Part shown: piece after piece, positions 5,931-7,666 of the stretch
Layout of the letters: the number at the start of each line of letters is the position of its first letter
Position numbering within the stretch: position 1 is the first letter of the stretch
Source: JAJXZP01 sp035505775
GTDB taxonomy: Bacteria > Spirochaetota > Spirochaetia > Treponematales > Rectinemataceae
Direction: 5' to 3'
NCBI GenBank assembly: GCA_035505775.1
Contig: DATJQN010000001.1
Location: 1-7,666 of the forward strand
DNA length: 7,666 bases
Notes under the pieces: generated by a model
Told to the model about the DNA's origin: nothing
The model's database searches: none
Seen by the model: the letters and a program-made list of their open reading frames with translations, nothing else
Program-made: the position numbers and the translations under genes

Positions 5931-7355
5931 TTATCGACCGGGATCCCGGATGCGCTTGCCGCGGGCGAGCGATGCGAAGACCCCGGCGACGCAGAGCGCG
6001 GTGAAGATCGCGAAGCAGAGCCGCATGCCCTGCAGCACCTCCCGGGACAGCGCAGGACCGACCGGCCGCCTGCCCAGGCTGAGGCTCAGCATCAGCATGG
6101 CGATCCCCATGCTGAGCATCTGTCCGACAAGGCGCATCGTGCCGAGGGTGGCGGAGGCGATCCCGTAGTGCCGGGGCGGCACCGATCCCATGACCGCGTT
6201 CGTATTGGGCGAGGAGAAAAACGCGTAGCCCGTGCCCACTGCCATCAGGTCCAGCACTATCGGAAGAAGCGCCGTCCGCGGGCCCAGCGTGGCGAGCAGG
6301 CCGAGCATCACCGCCATGATCGCCATGCCGATCGAGGCAAGGAGCTGCGGCTCATGGCGGTCCGAGAGCCGCCCGGCGATCGGGGAGAAGATCACCATCA
6401 CCACCGGCTGGGCCATCAGGATGAGGCCAGCCAGATCCGGGCCCATTCCCTTCACGACCTGGAAGTACAGACTCATGAAGAAGGTGAGCGCGAAGGTCGC
6501 GCTGTAGTTGATGAGCGCGGCCAGATTGGACATGCCGAAGACTCTGTTTCCCCTGAACAGGCCGAGGGAGAGGAGCGGATTTGTGGCCCTGCCCTCCTGC
6601 AGCACGAAGAGCGCCAGGCAGGCCGCGCTCGCCGCGACGAGGATGAAGCCGCGAACTGCGGGAAGAAGCGACAGTCCCCAGACGAGGCAGGCCAGGGACG
6701 ACGCGGATATGAGGCTGCCGACAAGATCGAAGCGGCGCCCGCTCTCGCCCCGCCACTCCCCCCTGAGGCCGATCAGCACGACCGCCAGGGTCGCGAGGCC
6801 CACCGGAACGTTGAGCAGGTAGACGCTCCTCCAGCCCAGGCTGCGAGTCAGGACGCCGCCGAGGAGGGGGCCGAGCGAGAGCCCCGCGTAGGTGAAGGCC
6901 ACGTTGATCCCGAGCACCCGGCCGCGCTCGGCAGGGGGGTAGACGGAGGTCAGGATCGCCACACCCGTCCCGAAGATCATGGCCGCCGAGGCGCCGATGA
7001 GCGCGACCGCGGCGATGAGTGCGGCGCCGCCGGGAGCGATCGAGGCGAGGGCGCAGAACAGCGTATACAGGGCTACCCCGACGAGGAAGAGCCGCCGTCG
7101 TCCGATCATGTCAGCCACGCTGCCGAAGGGGAGGAGGCAGGCCGCCGCGGACACGAGGAAGGCCGTGCTCACCCATCCCAGGGAGGCCGCGCTCATCCCG
7201 AACTCGCGGCCGATTGTCGGCAGCGCGATGCTCACCGCGGAGGAAAGGTAGGGGGTCATGAACGAGGCGAGGCAGGAGACCGCGAGGGCCGCCCTTTTCA
7301 GGGAGCGGGGACTGTCCTCAGGACTCCCAAGCTTCGTGGCCCCGGTCCCGGTCAT
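5931..7355 (-). CDS. DHA2-type major facilitator exporter, 14 predicted helices
   Basis: This 474-residue inner-membrane protein belongs to the drug:H+ antiporter-2 branch of the major facilitator superfamily (EmrB/QacA-like) and probably exports small hydrophobic compounds by proton antiport. A hydrophilic stretch of about 20 residues precedes the first helix. Motif A is GSVADMIGRR at about 78-87, between helices 2 and 3. The antiporter motif C is around G158-LSLGPLLGG167 in helix 5. It is followed by the DHA2-typical GWRSVYLLNVPVG at about 174-186. Hydrophobic segments continue to near the C-terminus, consistent with 14 helices and the usual family length. Its ATG overlaps the stop of the upstream EamA gene (ATGA), and GGAGG (7370-7366) lies 10 nt upstream inside that gene, indicating coupled translation. 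No regulator gene is visible beside it. The substrate cannot be deduced; homologues range from multidrug to specific metabolite exporters. Confidence 0.93.
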   Translation of the reverse strand: MTGTGATKLGSPEDSPRSLKRAALAVSCLASFMTPYLSSAVSIALPTIGREFGMSAASLGWVSTAFLVSAAACLLPFGSVADMIGRRRLFLVGVALYTLFCALASIAPGGAALIAAVALIGASAAMIFGTGVAILTSVYPPAERGRVLGINVAFTYAGLSLGPLLGGVLTRSLGWRSVYLLNVPVGLATLAVVLIGLRGEWRGESGRRFDLVGSLISASSLACLVWGLSLLPAVRGFILVAASAACLALFVLQEGRATNPLLSLGLFRGNRVFGMSNLAALINYSATFALTFFMSLYFQVVKGMGPDLAGLILMAQPVVMVIFSPIAGRLSDRHEPQLLASIGMAIMAVMLGLLATLGPRTALLPIVLDLMAVGTGYAFFSSPNTNAVMGSVPPRHYGIASATLGTMRLVGQMLSMGIAMLMLSLSLGRRPVGPALSREVLQGMRLCFAIFTALCVAGVFASLARGKRIRDPGR

Positions 7356-7666
7356 GCCGGTCGCCCCTCCCCACGACGGCTCAGGATCGGAATGGCAATG
7401 CCCGCGACGATGAGGGCGCTCGAGATCACGAACTCGGGCCGGGGGAGTTCCCGGAACAGGACAAAGGCGAGGATGCCGGCAACGATGAACTGGGTGAGGT
7501 TGAACAGCGACACCACCTGAGGCTGAAGCCGGGTCATGGCGCGGTTCATGAGCGAGTGCCCGACTATGGTCGGACCCAGCGCGAGTCCGAGGGTCATGAT
7601 GAAATCGGTCATCGTGACTCCTCGGATGGGATCGGCGAAGGGCAGGGCGCAGAACAGGCAGAAGAG
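7352..7666 (-). CDS. EamA/DMT-superfamily transporter, C-terminal part
   Basis: The frame is open to the right edge and ends at TGA 7354-7352, leaving 104 residues of the C-terminal half. Codons upstream of the internal Met at 7612 continue in frame with hydrophobic coding sequence (LFCLFCALPFADP), so that Met is not the true start. The visible part has membrane segments at about residues 22-40 (FIMTLGLALGPTIVGHSL), 52-70 (VVSLFNLTQFIVAGILAFV) and 77-95 (FVISSALIVAGIAIPIL). It also has the EamA-typical GPTIVGHSLMNRAM and late 'FRELP' wording, followed by a short charged tail. DMT-family EamA proteins usually have ten helices in two repeats and around 290-310 residues; many export amino acids or other metabolites. 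It is the upstream partner of the DHA2 exporter, joined by a 4-bp stop/start overlap. Confidence 0.85.
   Translation of the reverse strand, partial: LFCLFCALPFADPIRGVTMTDFIMTLGLALGPTIVGHSLMNRAMTRLQPQVVSLFNLTQFIVAGILAFVLFRELPRPEFVISSALIVAGIAIPILSRRGEGRPA

Noticed and set aside
6168..7520. Plus-strand open frame (450 codons) opposite the exporter and EamA genes
   Set aside because: Its translation is highly charged and low-complexity (Arg, Glu, Asp, Gly, His), as expected from the reverse complement of hydrophobic membrane-protein codons.
1..7666. CRISPR arrays, tRNA or rRNA genes, transposases, phage genes
   Set aside because: No regularly spaced repeats, cloverleaf sequences, terminal inverted repeats or mobile-element proteins were seen on either strand.

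Overview
The window is a high-GC bacterial chromosome segment, roughly two thirds G+C by eye, densely coding on both strands. It holds six protein genes, two of them cut by the window edges. No RNA gene, CRISPR array, insertion sequence or attachment site is visible. The best lineage hint is the pair of sensory proteins that begin with a receiver domain and continue into PAS domains, one of them ending in a HisKA_2-type kinase. From memory, this order and the receiver wording (a conserved 'SYGYVVKNSG' stretch around the switch lysine) are common in free-living Spirochaetes. That makes a GC-rich spirochaete or relative my leading guess, but it is inference, not proof.

Layout from left to right: (1) 1-232, minus strand: 5' part of a DUF72/YecE-like gene, with a good sigma70-type promoter upstream. 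(2) 409-1638, plus strand: a REC-PAS-PAS protein with no kinase or DNA-binding domain. (3) 1621-4164, minus strand: a large REC-PAS-PAS-PAS-PAS-HisKA_2-HATPase_c sensor kinase. Genes 2 and 3 are convergent, overlap by 18 bp at their 3' ends and share related REC and PAS modules. (4) 4347-5864, plus strand: an FGGY carbohydrate kinase most like L-xylulokinase (LyxK). It is divergent from the kinase across a 182-bp intergenic region with a promoter-like element very close to the start codon. (5) 5931-7355, minus strand: a DHA2-type 14-helix major facilitator exporter. (6) 7352-7666, minus strand: the C-terminal part of an EamA/DMT-type transporter whose stop codon overlaps the exporter start (ATGA).

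Functionally, genes 2 and 3 look like a local phosphorelay module: the kinase could phosphorylate its own N-terminal receiver, the receiver of gene 2, or unlinked partners. Genes 5 and 6 form a translationally coupled transporter pair. The sugar kinase stands alone here, with no isomerase, epimerase or sugar transporter beside it, so its substrate cannot be read from context. I found no convincing novel system. The most notable points are the convergent overlapping pair of related REC-PAS genes and the possible leaderless starts of the two plus-strand genes.
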